From Kutzneria buriramensis (lineage in GTDB: Bacteria > Actinomycetota > Actinomycetes > Mycobacteriales > Pseudonocardiaceae): a DNA stretch of 64,000 nucleotides. The notes below the pieces were generated by a model, which saw only the letters and a list, made by a program, of their open reading frames with translations, was not told the origin of the DNA and searched no databases. The number at the start of each line of letters is the position of its first letter. Within the stretch, counting starts at the first letter, position 1. The position numbers were made by a program, and so were the translations under genes. Below, piece after piece: positions 18,547-27,533 of this stretch. The DNA lies in the NCBI RefSeq assembly GCF_003387475.1, contig NZ_QUNO01000023.1:117216-181215 (forward strand). Direction: 5' to 3'.

Positions 18547-18580
18547 GAATCGGGGGCTCGGCCAGCCGGGACCCCGATTC
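18547..18580 (+). terminator. Hairpin terminator after uvrA
   Basis: GAATCGGGG (18547-18555) pairs with CCCCGATTC (18572-18580), 19 bases past the stop. It probably serves both uvrA and the convergent regulator gene. Confidence 0.65.
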
Positions 18581-18587
18581 CTTCGGC

Positions 18588-19478
18588 TCACCCGGCATGG
18601 GCGCGCCCGGAAGGTTCGGCAGCGGCATCGATGTGCGTGGCAGCCCAGCTGGCGAGCAGCGCCAGCGCGTCGCCCGAGGCGGTGTCCGGCTCGGCGGTGC
18701 ACGCGGTCAGCGTGAGTCTTTCGCCGGTGCTGCCGGACAGGTCCATCGTGTCGAAGTCGAGGTCGAGGGCACCGACAACAGGATGGTGGAACGATTTGCG
18801 GCCGGTGCGGTGCGTCCGGACGTCGTGTGCTCCCCACCGAATGCGGAAGGCATTGCTGCGGGTGGCCAGCTCGCCGACGAGGTCGGCCAGCTCGCGGTTG
18901 TGCGGATCGCGGCCGGCTTCGGTGCGCAGCAGGGCGACCGTCGTGTCGGCCGTCGCGTTCCAGTCGGGATAGAAGTCCTCAGCGCTGGGGTCCAGGAAGT
19001 TGAACCGCGCGATGTTCGCCCGATGGGCCGGATTGTCGAAGACCGGCGCATAGAGTGCGCGGCCGAGCGGGTTGATGGCGAGGATGTCCAGGCGACCGTT
19101 GTGGACGAACGCGCCGGCGGTGGTCATCGAGTCGAGGATGCGCTGCACGCTCGGCCGCAGCGCGAACTTGGTCGGACGGCGTGGCGCGTGCGCGGGTTTC
19201 GCGGCACGGGCGAGGTTGAACAGATGGGCGCGCTCGGCATCGTTGAGCTGCAGGGCACGGGCAACCGCTTCCAACACATCGTCGGAGACACCGACGATGT
19301 GCCCTTTCTCCAGTCGTACGTACCAATCGGTGCTCACGCCGGCGAGAACCGCGACTTCCTCACGGCGCAGGCCTGGCACGCGGCGTCGCCCGCTCCCGGC
19401 CGGCAGGCCGGCCTGTTCGGGAGTGAGCTTGGCCCGCCTGGTGGCGAGGAATTCCCGAATCTGCGCTCGGTTGTCCAC
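18588..19478 (-). CDS. XRE-family regulator with MmyB-like ligand domain
   Basis: 296 residues. The N-terminal helix-turn-helix of the XRE type ('LRREEVAVLAGVSTDWYVRLEKGH', about 36-60) is followed by the MmyB-like PAS-type domain ('AFVHNGRLDILAINPLGRAL' to 'FNFLDPSAEDFYPDW'). In many actinomycetes such regulators sit divergently from an oxidoreductase they control, as here. TACCAT seven bases before GTG 19478 predicts a leaderless mRNA. The ligand is unknown. Confidence 0.87.
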   Translation of the reverse strand: MDNRAQIREFLATRRAKLTPEQAGLPAGSGRRRVPGLRREEVAVLAGVSTDWYVRLEKGHIVGVSDDVLEAVARALQLNDAERAHLFNLARAAKPAHAPRRPTKFALRPSVQRILDSMTTAGAFVHNGRLDILAINPLGRALYAPVFDNPAHRANIARFNFLDPSAEDFYPDWNATADTTVALLRTEAGRDPHNRELADLVGELATRSNAFRIRWGAHDVRTHRTGRKSFHHPVVGALDLDFDTMDLSGSTGERLTLTACTAEPDTASGDALALLASWAATHIDAAAEPSGRAHAG

Positions 19479-19578
19479 GTTTGTGATGGTACGCCGCTTT
19501 CTTGAGCCAAAGGGGGTTGTGTCTCTACCCCCGATAGACGCGGCCTCCCGCCCGGCGACGGCGACGGGTTTCCTTGGT

Positions 19579-19593
19579 GATGCCCAGGGCATC
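19579..19593. promoter_or_regulatory. Candidate operator between XRE regulator and dehydrogenase
   Basis: GATGCCCAGGGCATC is a perfect inverted repeat (7-base arms around one A) in the divergent intergenic region. The XRE regulator is the natural candidate to bind it (inference). Confidence 0.4.
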
Positions 19594-19659
19594 TGGGATC
19601 CGAATCGAAAGCAGTCCGCCGAGATCGGGCTGCATTCGCTCAGATAAGGGGAAACACGC

Positions 19660-20682
19660 ATGCGGGGCACTGTCCTACACGCACCCGGTGACGTCCGTGT
19701 CGAGCACCGCGACGACCCGAGCGTCATCAATCCGACCGACGCGATCATCCGTGTCTCCGCGGCCTGCGTGTGCGGGTCCGAGTTGTGGTCGTACCGCGGC
19801 ATCGATCCCGTCGCCGGCCCCACGCCGATGGGGCATGAATACTGCGGCATCGTCGAAGAGGTCGGCGCGGACGTGAGGACGATCCAACCGGGTCAGTTCG
19901 TCGTCGGCAGCTTCTTCGCCTCCGACAACACCTGCCCGCATTGCCGGGCTGGTTACCAGGCTTCCTGCCAGCACCGCGAATTCATCGGCGCGAACGGCGC
20001 CCAGGCCGAAGCACTGCGCGTCCCGCTCGCGGACGGCACCCTGGTCGCCACCCCCGAGGTGCCGGACGATGCCCTGCTTCCCAGCCTCCTGGCCGCCTCG
20101 GATGTCCTGGGCACCGCCTGGTTCGCCGCCGTCGCGGCCGGCGTCCGGCCCGGTGCCACCGTCGCGGTCGTCGGGGACGGCGCTGTCGGCTTGCTCGGCG
20201 TGCTCGCCGCCCACCACATGGGCGCGCGAAGGATCATCGCCATGAGCCGGCACGAGTCCCGGCAGAAGCTCGCTCGCGAGTTCGGCGCGACCGATATCGT
20301 CACCGAACGCGGCGACGACGGCGCCGCCCGCATCGCCGACCTCACCAACGGGATCGGCGCCGACGCCGTGCTGGAATGCGTCGGCACCGCCGAGTCCTTC
20401 AGCCAGGCGTTGCGCTCGACCCGACCGGGCGGCGGCATGGGCATCGTCGGCGCCCCGCATGGCGTCGCCATCGACGGGCGGGAACTGTTCGGCTCGCAGG
20501 TTCGCGTACAGGGCGGCCCCGCATCGGTCCGCCGGTTTCTGCCCGAGCTGATCGACCTGATCTGGCAGCGGCAGATCGATCCGGGCAAGGTGTTCGACCT
20601 CGACCTGCCGCTGCACCAGGCGGCTGAGGGTTTCGCCGCGATGGATCAGCGTCGTGCCGTCAAGGCGCTGCTCCGCCCCTGA
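19660..20682 (+). CDS. Zinc-dependent alcohol dehydrogenase
   Basis: 340-residue medium-chain dehydrogenase/reductase. Catalytic zinc residues are in 'ACVCGSELW' and 'MGHEYCGIVEEVG'. The structural-zinc lobe is 'DNTCPHCRAGYQASC', with three visible cysteines rather than the usual four. The NAD(P) Rossmann segment is 'VAVVGDGAVGLLGVLAA'. It oxidises an alcohol or reduces an aldehyde or ketone; substrate unknown. AAGGGG stands eight bases before the ATG. Divergent from the XRE regulator. Confidence 0.9.
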   Translation: MRGTVLHAPGDVRVEHRDDPSVINPTDAIIRVSAACVCGSELWSYRGIDPVAGPTPMGHEYCGIVEEVGADVRTIQPGQFVVGSFFASDNTCPHCRAGYQASCQHREFIGANGAQAEALRVPLADGTLVATPEVPDDALLPSLLAASDVLGTAWFAAVAAGVRPGATVAVVGDGAVGLLGVLAAHHMGARRIIAMSRHESRQKLAREFGATDIVTERGDDGAARIADLTNGIGADAVLECVGTAESFSQALRSTRPGGGMGIVGAPHGVAIDGRELFGSQVRVQGGPASVRRFLPELIDLIWQRQIDPGKVFDLDLPLHQAAEGFAAMDQRRAVKALLRP

Positions 20683-20760
20683 CCACGCTGTTCCGTGTGA
20701 CCAGGACACCGGATGGTGCTGAGCGATCGCCGCCGTCCGGGCCGAACGCGACTGATTCCC

Positions 20761-20793
20761 GGTGCTGCGCCGACATCTCGCCGGCGCAGCACC
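20761..20793. terminator. Bidirectional hairpin terminator
   Basis: Perfect 12-bp stem GGTGCTGCGCCG/CGGCGCAGCACC with a 9-base loop between two convergent genes. Confidence 0.7.
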
Positions 20794-20814
20794 GGTGCCT
20801 CACGCGAACCGCGA

Positions 20815-21654
20815 CTACTGAACCAGCTTGCCGACCGCGTTGGCCTCCTCGACCTGGTTGGCCAGGTAGTTCCACGACAGGTTGATGAAGCCGCTGTCGC
20901 CCCAGCTGGTGCCCCACGAGTTCTGCACGCGGACGCCGTTGCTGTCGTAGCCGATGATGGTGATCTCGTGCCCGCCCATGTACTGGTCGCCCTGGGACGG
21001 GTAGTAGCTGTAGTCCGTCGCCTGCTGCTGGCTGATGTCCTCGAAGCTCCGGTACACCGGGATGGAGATGGCCACCGGCAGGCCGCTGGCGATGGCCTGC
21101 TCGACGCCGGCCTTGATGCCGTTGCCGGTGGAGATCGGCGTGTAGCCGGACAGCTTCCAGTTGGCGGCGTTGGCGCGCTCTCCTGCGTCGGGCTGGGTGG
21201 TGTAGTCGAAGTTGCCCTGCCAGTAGTCGGACATGGTGTCCACGCCCTGCGAGGTCAGGATGTCGAACGTGTCCGACGGCGTGCTGCCCTGGTCGTTGCC
21301 GCGGGCCAGCTGCGCGTAGGTGTACATCGGGGCCTGCGGGTGGCCGCTGATGCCCTGCTCGTTCTCCAGGATGCTCATCGCGGTGAAGTCGATCGCCCAC
21401 GACACGCAGGAGCCGACCTGGCCCTGGTCGCCGGGGGAGACGGTGTACTGCTCGAGGGAGGCGCTGGCCGGAACACGCGGGGCGGCGTGCTCGGCGAGGG
21501 CCTCGCGGTGGGTGGCGCGGTGCTGGGAGAGGAGCGCGCCGTTGGCCCGGTGCAGGGGGTGGGCCGGGGCGGCGGTCGCGATCGGGGCGGCCATCGCGCC
21601 GACGGCGCCGGCGGCGACGAGCGCGATCGCGACACGGGAGAGCGTGTTGCTCAT
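20815..21654 (-). CDS. Secreted papain-like (C1) cysteine peptidase
   Basis: 279 residues. A Sec signal ('VAIALVAAGAVGAMAAPIATAAPA') and a short propeptide precede a C1 peptidase domain. The oxyanion Gln and catalytic Cys are in 'DQGQVGSCVSWA', His in 'YMGGHEITIIGYD' and Asn in 'VQNSWGTSWGDSGF'. The order Cys-His-Asn is complete, so activity is expected outside the cell. AAAGGA lies seven bases before the ATG. Expressed alone; substrate unknown. Confidence 0.9.
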   Translation of the reverse strand: MSNTLSRVAIALVAAGAVGAMAAPIATAAPAHPLHRANGALLSQHRATHREALAEHAAPRVPASASLEQYTVSPGDQGQVGSCVSWAIDFTAMSILENEQGISGHPQAPMYTYAQLARGNDQGSTPSDTFDILTSQGVDTMSDYWQGNFDYTTQPDAGERANAANWKLSGYTPISTGNGIKAGVEQAIASGLPVAISIPVYRSFEDISQQQATDYSYYPSQGDQYMGGHEITIIGYDSNGVRVQNSWGTSWGDSGFINLSWNYLANQVEEANAVGKLVQ

Positions 21655-21748
21655 GGACTGTCCTTTTCAGATCAGGTGCAGGGAGATCTGGAAAGGCAAA
21701 AGTAAGAGTGAGCAACACTCGTGAAGTAGGTACTTTCGTCTGGTGGGG

Positions 21749-22951
21749 TTAACTGTTAAGCGTCTCGACGACGCCCAGTCCCAGGGCTACCGCCGCGGCC
21801 GCGCACAACAGAGGGACCGTCACCTGTCCGTCGCCGAAAAGTACCCCACCCTGCTGGCCGTTAAACGTTACCTGTGACCAGAGAATCAGTTCCGAGCCGG
21901 CGGTCACCGCCACGGCGAGCAACGGTCCGAACACGACGGGTGTCGACGAGCGCTTGACCAGCGACGGAAGCGCCGCGGCGGCAAGGCAGGCGAGCGCGGC
22001 GAACACGATTCCCGGCACGGAACTGCCCACGAAGGCCGAAACCAGGCACAGCGCGGCGGCGATGAAGGCGCGGTACGGCAGGAAGGACAGCGCGCAGCCC
22101 ACGACCACGCCGATCACCATGTACGGCCAGGAAACGCCGCCGCCGAGCGGCAAACCGATGCCCAGCACGACAAAAGCGGTCGCCAGCTGCCACAGCAGGG
22201 AACGCCAGCCGAACAGGGAACCCAGCACCACAGCGGCCGCCGCGAACACAGAACCGGTCAGCCCCAGGGTCTCCTGCGGTGATCGACCGGTCAACGCCAA
22301 CGGCAGCAGGGCCAGCAGCGAGGCGAGCGTGCCGACGATGACCACCCGGCGATCCACAGTGGACGCAGGGTGAGTGGAGGGGCGGGGAGTGGGGGTCGGG
22401 CGAGGAACAGGCGTGGGTGCCGTGGTGTCGGGCGTAGCGGGAGCGCTCGGCGGGAGTTCGTCTCGCGCGGCCGGTCTGCCCACCAAGGCCGCCAACAATC
22501 CGCCCACCGCGCCGGCGGCGAGGAACCAGTGCGCGCCGGGCATGTAACTGCCGGCGACGTAACCACCGACCGCGAGCCCGACCACCGGCGCGCATTCCCG
22601 CTCCTGCGCCCCGGCGAGCACGGCCAGTAGCGACACGAGCCGAGTGGCGGTGGCCACGACGACCAGTGCCAGCCGCAGGTCGGCCGGCGGGTTCAGGGAC
22701 GCGACCAGCAGCACGACGTCCAGCGGCGCGGCGGCCAGCAGCAGGGTGGGCCACCGCGCGCCGAACGCGAGCCCGGCTCCGGTGGCGCCGACGACGGCGA
22801 CCAGCACGAGCAGCGTGTCCAGCCAGGGCACGCCGGCCCCGAGCCGACCGCCGGCGTACACGACCAGTTCGCTCTGCTGCCCGCCGTCGGCGGCCACACC
22901 GCCGGTGGCCAGCACCAGAGCGACGATCGGGAGCAGGTTCCGCCACGTCAC
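21749..22951 (-). CDS. Polytopic membrane protein of unknown function
   Basis: 400 residues with about ten hydrophobic helices, split by a Pro/Thr-rich cytoplasmic or extracytoplasmic linker near residues 165-200 ('PTPVPRPTPTPRP'). No transporter or enzyme motif is recognised. The start is set at GTG 22951 because TACGGT stands seven bases upstream; the in-frame GTG at 22960 lies inside that element. It is divergent from the lipoprotein gene with a short shared promoter region. Confidence 0.72.
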   Translation of the reverse strand: MTWRNLLPIVALVLATGGVAADGGQQSELVVYAGGRLGAGVPWLDTLLVLVAVVGATGAGLAFGARWPTLLLAAAPLDVVLLVASLNPPADLRLALVVVATATRLVSLLAVLAGAQERECAPVVGLAVGGYVAGSYMPGAHWFLAAGAVGGLLAALVGRPAARDELPPSAPATPDTTAPTPVPRPTPTPRPSTHPASTVDRRVVIVGTLASLLALLPLALTGRSPQETLGLTGSVFAAAAVVLGSLFGWRSLLWQLATAFVVLGIGLPLGGGVSWPYMVIGVVVGCALSFLPYRAFIAAALCLVSAFVGSSVPGIVFAALACLAAAALPSLVKRSSTPVVFGPLLAVAVTAGSELILWSQVTFNGQQGGVLFGDGQVTVPLLCAAAAVALGLGVVETLNS

Positions 22952-23059
22952 GGTGTGCACCGTAGGGGGTCGGACAAAAAAGTTCCCCCGTTACCTGAAC
23001 CAGTCAGACATCGCCGTCGTGTTCTGGGGTGTCCAAGTCAACCGAAGGAGCAACCCTCC

Positions 23060-23665
23060 ATGAACCGGACCCGCGTGATCGTGCTGGCTGCGGCCGCAGC
23101 CTTCGGGCTGGCGACCGTTGCCGCCTGTGGTGGCAACGGCGCTCAGACACCGGCGGCCGGCGGCGCGCCCGCCCAGCCCACCAGCCAGCAGACCGACCCG
23201 AACCAGGTGAAGCTGACCGCGACCACGGTCGGCCAGTTGGGGCAGGTCGTCACCGACGCCGCGGGCATGACCCTGTACCGGTTCGACGGCGACACGGCCA
23301 ACCCGCCCACGTCCAACTGCAACGACGCGTGCGCGAAGGCCTGGCCGCCGGAGCTGGCCACCTCGAGCACGGCGACGCTGGACGGCGTCGACCAGTCGGT
23401 GGTGGGCGTGATCCTGCGCAAGGACGGCACGAAGCAGATCACCATCAACGGCTGGGCCGTCTACAAGTACGCCAAGGACACCGCGCCGGGTGACGCCAAG
23501 GGGCAGGGCGCGATGCAGAAGTGGTTCGCGGTGACGCCGCAGGGCAAGAAGGCCGCCGGCGCGGCGACCTCCGGGGGCACGAGCGGCGCGCCGGGCACCT
23601 CCAAGGCGGGCGCGGCCCCGACGACCAGCAGTCCCGACCTGGGCGCCGGCACCACCGGCTACTGA
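23060..23665 (+). CDS. Lipoprotein with PF03640-type secreted repeats
   Basis: 201 residues. The lipobox 'TVAAC' gives lipidation at about Cys23. The mature part holds two repeats of the 'secreted repeat of unknown function' type: 'VVTDAAGMTLYRFDGDTA...CAKAWPP' and 'KQITINGWAVYKYAKDTAPGDAKGQG'. It ends in a low-complexity Gly/Ala/Thr/Ser tail. AAGGAG lies nine bases before the ATG. In several actinomycetes such lipoproteins sit next to ECF sigma/anti-sigma pairs, as here. Function unknown. Confidence 0.85.
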   Translation: MNRTRVIVLAAAAAFGLATVAACGGNGAQTPAAGGAPAQPTSQQTDPNQVKLTATTVGQLGQVVTDAAGMTLYRFDGDTANPPTSNCNDACAKAWPPELATSSTATLDGVDQSVVGVILRKDGTKQITINGWAVYKYAKDTAPGDAKGQGAMQKWFAVTPQGKKAAGAATSGGTSGAPGTSKAGAAPTTSSPDLGAGTTGY

Positions 23666-23689
23666 CGAAAGTCACCTGAGATGCAGCTG

Positions 23690-23791
23690 CTCGCAGTCTC
23701 CTCGACCCCCGGCTGGTTCACCGGCCCGACCCGGGCTGTCGTGGGCCGGAACGATCTGATACCCAATACCGCGAATCGACCGCAGCAACGT
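23690..23791 (-). pseudogene. Possible 3' fragment of an OmpR-type response regulator
   Basis: The minus strand between the lipoprotein and the sigma gene encodes 'TLLRSIRGIGYQIVPA', which looks like the last strand of a PhoB/OmpR winged helix (usually 'IRTVRGVGYRL'). Nothing of the rest of such a protein is present. It may be a remnant of a lost gene or a chance resemblance. Confidence 0.3.
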
Positions 23792-23803
23792 GGAGGTACG
23801 CGG

Positions 23804-24355
23804 GTGGGGATCGCAGAACGCTGGTCGCGCAGGGGAGGGAGGCAAGCCGGCGACGAGGCGCTGATCCGATCCCTGTACGAGGAACACGGACGGAGTCTGC
23901 TCGCTTACGCGACGCGACTGACCGGCGACCGGGCCGCTGCCGAGGACGTCGTCCAGGAGACCCTGGTGCGGGCGTGGAAGCACGCCGACGACATGGTCAA
24001 CAACAAGGGCTCGGTGCGGGGCTGGCTGCTGACGGTGGCCCGCAACATCGTCACCGACCGGGCGCGGGCCCGCGCGGTCCGGCCGACCGAGGTCGCCGAG
24101 ACCCCGACCGCGCCGCCGATCCAGCGCGACCACGCGCAGTCGGTCGTCGACTCGATGGCGGTGCTGTCCGCGCTGAACACCCTTTCGGCCGAGCACAGAG
24201 ACGTCCTGGTCGAGATCTACTACCGTGGTAAGTCGGTGACGGAGGCGGCCTCCACACTGGGCCTGCCGCCGGGCACCGTGAAATCCAGATCGCACTACGC
24301 GTTGAAAGCCCTGCGCACGGCGATGGCCGAGCAGCCGACGGAGGTGACCCGATGA
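23804..24355 (+). CDS. ECF RNA polymerase sigma factor
   Basis: 183 residues. Sigma region 2 ('IRSLYEEHGRSLLAYATRLTG', 'AEDVVQETLVRAWKHAD') and region 4 ('LSAEHRDVLVEIYYRGKSVTEA', 'LPPGTVKSRSHYALKALR'). The start is GTG with GGAGG seven bases upstream; a longer upstream frame is not protein-like. The stop overlaps the ATG of the anti-sigma gene, so the pair is translationally coupled. This layout resembles SigL-RslA of mycobacteria. The regulon is unknown. Confidence 0.92.
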   Translation: MGIAERWSRRGGRQAGDEALIRSLYEEHGRSLLAYATRLTGDRAAAEDVVQETLVRAWKHADDMVNNKGSVRGWLLTVARNIVTDRARARAVRPTEVAETPTAPPIQRDHAQSVVDSMAVLSALNTLSAEHRDVLVEIYYRGKSVTEAASTLGLPPGTVKSRSHYALKALRTAMAEQPTEVTR

Positions 24356-25056
24356 CCGCTCCCGAGCACGACAAGGCGCTCGTCGGCGCGTACGTTCTCG
24401 GCCTGCTCGAGCCCGAGGAGATCGCCAGCACCGAGGCGCACCTGGAGAGCTGCCCGGAGTGCCGCCGCGAGCTGGACGAGCTGCGGCTGCTGCACGACGA
24501 GCTCGGCGAGGTGCCGCCGGAGGCGTTCCTCGACGGCCCGCCGGAGGGCGGCGACCTGCTGTTGCAGCGCACGCTGCGCGAGGTCCGGACCATCTCGTCA
24601 CGGCAGCGGGTGTGGGGCGGCTCGCTGGCCGCCGCCGGCCTGGTCGCCGTGGTGGCGTTGAGCGTCGGCGCCGGCGTGCTCGTCGGTCACCAGAGCGCCC
24701 CCACCGGCAGCGTCGCCGCGCCGACCGCGAGCCCGCTGCCGTCGGGGACCAAGCACGCGGCCACCGTCGACCCGCAGACCGGGGCGCGGCTGGCGGCGAC
24801 GGTGATGCCGGCCAACGGCTGGATCAAGCTCCAGGTGCAGGCCAGCAACATCGCGCCGGGGCAGCGCTGCAAGCTGGTGGTCAACTCCAGGTCCGGCCAG
24901 CAGGAGCAGTTCGGCGGCTGGCTGGTGTCGAGCAACCCGGCGCAGGCCGACAAGGGCATCACCCTCGACGGCTCCGCGCTGATGTCCATCAACGACGTGG
25001 CGTCCGTGTCGGTGGTCAACGACCAGGGCAAGGTCCTGGTCAACGCCCCGGTGTAG
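24352..25056 (+). CDS. Zinc-type (ZAS) anti-sigma factor, membrane-anchored
   Basis: 234 residues. The N-terminal zinc anti-sigma motif is His30-x3-Cys34-x2-Cys37 ('AHLESCPECRREL'), followed by one transmembrane helix ('SLAAAGLVAVVALSVGAGVLVG', about 90-112) and an extracytoplasmic RskA/RslA-like C-terminal domain ('NGWIKLQVQASNIAPGQRCKLVV'). It should hold the ECF sigma factor at the membrane until redox or another signal releases it. ATGA overlap with the sigma gene. Confidence 0.9.
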   Translation: MTAPEHDKALVGAYVLGLLEPEEIASTEAHLESCPECRRELDELRLLHDELGEVPPEAFLDGPPEGGDLLLQRTLREVRTISSRQRVWGGSLAAAGLVAVVALSVGAGVLVGHQSAPTGSVAAPTASPLPSGTKHAATVDPQTGARLAATVMPANGWIKLQVQASNIAPGQRCKLVVNSRSGQQEQFGGWLVSSNPAQADKGITLDGSALMSINDVASVSVVNDQGKVLVNAPV

Positions 25057-25065
25057 CCGTTCGGG

Positions 25066-25103
25066 ACGGGCCGTTCCCTACTCGGAGCGCGGGAACGGCC
25101 CGT
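25066..25103. terminator. Bidirectional hairpin terminator
   Basis: Perfect 13-bp stem ACGGGCCGTTCCC/GGGAACGGCCCGT with a 12-base loop. It serves the anti-sigma operon and lies over the last codons of the convergent acyl-CoA synthetase gene. Confidence 0.75.
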
Positions 25104-26679
25104 TCGCGGCCTCCAGGCCGGCGCGGATGACCTTGCCGGTGGCGGTGCGGGGCAGGTGCGGCACGAGCACCACGTCCCGCGGCACCTTGTGCCGGGCCAG
25201 GCTGACCCGCACGAACTCGCGCAGCTCGGACGGGTCCAGCTCGGCGCCGGGGGTGGGCACGACGTAGGCCCGCAGCCGCTGCCCGAACTGGTGGTCGGGC
25301 ACGCCGACGACGGCGGCGTCGCGCACCTGGTAGTGGGTCATGAGCAGGTGCTCGACCTCGCCGGGGAACACGTTCTCCCCGCCGGAGATGATCATGTCGT
25401 CCTCGCGGCCGTCGATGAACAGGCGGCCGGCGGAGTCGAAGTGCCCGAGGTCGCCGGTGTCGACGAGCCCGTCGATCTCGTCGCGGGCGCTGCGCCCGGC
25501 CGAGCGCAGCGAGCTGCCGACCAGGATGCGGCCGACCTTGCCGGCGCCGGTGATCTCGACGTTGTCGACGTCGTACAGCCGGACCGTGCAGTTGTGCGGG
25601 CTGTGCCCGACGGTGCCGGGCGCGGCGCGCAGGTCGGCGGGCGTGGCGACGGTGGCGACGGCGACCTCGGTGGTGCCGTAGAAGTTGTAGAGCACGTCGC
25701 CGAGCCGGTCCATGGTCAGCGTCGCCAGTGCCGGCGCGAGCGCGGAGCCGGAGCAGAACAGCACCTGGAGCTTGGCCAGGTCGTAGCCGGAGAGCTCGCG
25801 CTCGCCGAGTTCCATGATCCGCTGCAACATCGTCGGCACGACCACGAGCGTGCTGCACCCGTAGCGGTCGACGGCGGCCATGGTCTGCCGGGCGTCGAAC
25901 CGCCGCCGCACCACCATGGTCGAGCCGAGCCCGAGCGCCAGCACCACGTGCAGGAAGCCGATGCCGTGGAAGATCGGCGCGGCGATGAAGGTGGACTCGC
26001 CGGCGCGCAACGGAATCCGGTCGAGGAAGTCGGCGGCGGCCAGCCCGGACCGGATCTTGCGCGGCGCGGCCTTGGGCGTGCCGGTGGTGCCGCTGGTCAG
26101 CAGGACCACTTTGGACACGTCCGGCGGCCGCCGCAGCCGGCCCTTGGGCGCGTCGGCGACGAGCTCGTCCAGCGTCGGCACGCCCGCGCCGGGCTCGTCC
26201 CGCCACGCCACGAACCGCCGCACCGCGGGGGCCAGCTCCGCCAGCTCCGCCCCGAACTCCTGGTCGTGCACGAGGACGTCGACGTGCTCGCGGCGGACCA
26301 GCGCGGCCACCTGCGGCGCGGCCAGGCCGGTGCCGAGCAGGATGGTGGTGGCGCCCAGCTTTCCGCAGGCCAGCATCGTCTCGATCGGGCCGCGGTGGTC
26401 CCGGCACAGCACGGCGACCACGCTCTTGGGGCCGATCTCCTTGGCCCGCAAGGACTTCGCCAGCGCGGTGGTCCGCCGCTCCAGCTCGCCGAAGGTGACC
26501 TCGCCGCGGTCGTCGACGATGCCGACGTCATCCGGACGCCGGCGGGCGGCGAGCTTGGCCGCGCCCACCACCGGCCCCCAGTGCCGCACGTCGGACAGCG
26601 CCTTCCGGCTGCGGAGCAGGTGCGCGGGGCTGATCATGCCGGCCCGGGCCAGCACCGCAGCGTCGTGGAGGCCGCTCAT
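25078..26679 (-). CDS. Acyl-CoA synthetase (FadD12-like AMP-binding enzyme)
   Basis: 533-residue adenylate-forming ligase that activates a carboxylic acid to its acyl-CoA. The P-loop-like motif 'LLTSGTTGTPKAAP', the aromatic motif 'LYNFYGTTEVA', 'DTGDLGHFDSAGRLFIDGR' and the catalytic Lys in 'PRTATGKVIRAGL' are all present. The beginning 'MSGLHDAAVLARAGMISP' recalls mycobacterial FadD12. The acid substrate is unknown; long-chain fatty acids are likely. ATG 26679 is preferred over an upstream TTG. Divergent from the dienelactone hydrolase gene. Confidence 0.9.
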   Translation of the reverse strand: MSGLHDAAVLARAGMISPAHLLRSRKALSDVRHWGPVVGAAKLAARRRPDDVGIVDDRGEVTFGELERRTTALAKSLRAKEIGPKSVVAVLCRDHRGPIETMLACGKLGATTILLGTGLAAPQVAALVRREHVDVLVHDQEFGAELAELAPAVRRFVAWRDEPGAGVPTLDELVADAPKGRLRRPPDVSKVVLLTSGTTGTPKAAPRKIRSGLAAADFLDRIPLRAGESTFIAAPIFHGIGFLHVVLALGLGSTMVVRRRFDARQTMAAVDRYGCSTLVVVPTMLQRIMELGERELSGYDLAKLQVLFCSGSALAPALATLTMDRLGDVLYNFYGTTEVAVATVATPADLRAAPGTVGHSPHNCTVRLYDVDNVEITGAGKVGRILVGSSLRSAGRSARDEIDGLVDTGDLGHFDSAGRLFIDGREDDMIISGGENVFPGEVEHLLMTHYQVRDAAVVGVPDHQFGQRLRAYVVPTPGAELDPSELREFVRVSLARHKVPRDVVLVPHLPRTATGKVIRAGLEAANGPFPRSE

Positions 26680-26783
26680 ATGAAACTGCAACGCGATCGG
26701 CGACGATACGGTTCAGCCGAACAGCGGTCGCGAAAGAAATTCCATTCTGCTACACTGAATAAAAGGTGCTCTAGCATTCTGTC

Positions 26784-27533
26784 GTGTGTTACGAACCCCA
26801 TGCCGCGCCTCCCCTCTCCGAACTCTCGGGAAATCCCGTGACCGTCTCGCGCGAGCCGCTGCGCTCCGCGGACGGCGCGGCGGTCCGGGCCTTCCACGTG
26901 GTCCCGGCCGAGCGTAGCGGCCCCGCGGTGCTGCTGCTGCCCGACAATCTGGGCCTGCGGGAGTTCTACGAACAGCTGGCGACCAGGCTCGCCGAACGCG
27001 GCCACCCGTCCATCGTCATCGATTACTTCGCGCGGTCGGACGCCGACGCTCCGCTCATGCGGCGTCTCGCGGAATTGCGCCGCGACACGCTCTTCGCCGA
27101 TTTCGAGGCGGCCATCGCCCGGCTCGGCGACAATGTGGTGTCCCTCGGATTCTGCCTCGGCGGCCGATTCGCATTCCAGACGGCCGCGGCCCGATTCGGC
27201 CTGTCCGGGGCGATCGGCTTCTACGGCGCCGTGCAGCCGATCCGGGACGCGCCCGGCCCGACCCAGTTGGCACACACCTTCACCGCGCCGATCCTGGCGA
27301 TCTTCGGCGGCGCCGACGAGGGCATTCCGCCGGAACTCGTGGACGGCTTCGACCGGGCCCTGGCGGACGCCGGGGTGGAGCACGAGATCGTGACCTACCC
27401 CGGCGCGCCGCACGGCTTCTTCGACGCCAGCATCGACGGATTCGAGGAGGAATCGGCGGATGCGTGGCGAAGGGTGGCGAGATTCCTAGACGAACACGCT
27501 CAGCAGGGCCGCCATGCCGAAGCCGACCACTGA
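26784..27533 (+). CDS. Dienelactone hydrolase-family protein
   Basis: 249 residues, alpha/beta hydrolase. Catalytic Cys in 'VVSLGFCLGGRFAF', Asp in 'IFGGADEGIP' and His in 'YPGAPHGFFD' complete the Cys-Asp-His triad of dienelactone hydrolases. A role in aromatic or lactone breakdown is possible but no pathway genes are adjacent. TAGCAT six bases before the GTG suggests a leaderless start. Its last 48 bases overlap the end of the convergent permease gene. Confidence 0.87.
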   Translation: MCYEPHAAPPLSELSGNPVTVSREPLRSADGAAVRAFHVVPAERSGPAVLLLPDNLGLREFYEQLATRLAERGHPSIVIDYFARSDADAPLMRRLAELRRDTLFADFEAAIARLGDNVVSLGFCLGGRFAFQTAAARFGLSGAIGFYGAVQPIRDAPGPTQLAHTFTAPILAIFGGADEGIPPELVDGFDRALADAGVEHEIVTYPGAPHGFFDASIDGFEEESADAWRRVARFLDEHAQQGRHAEADH

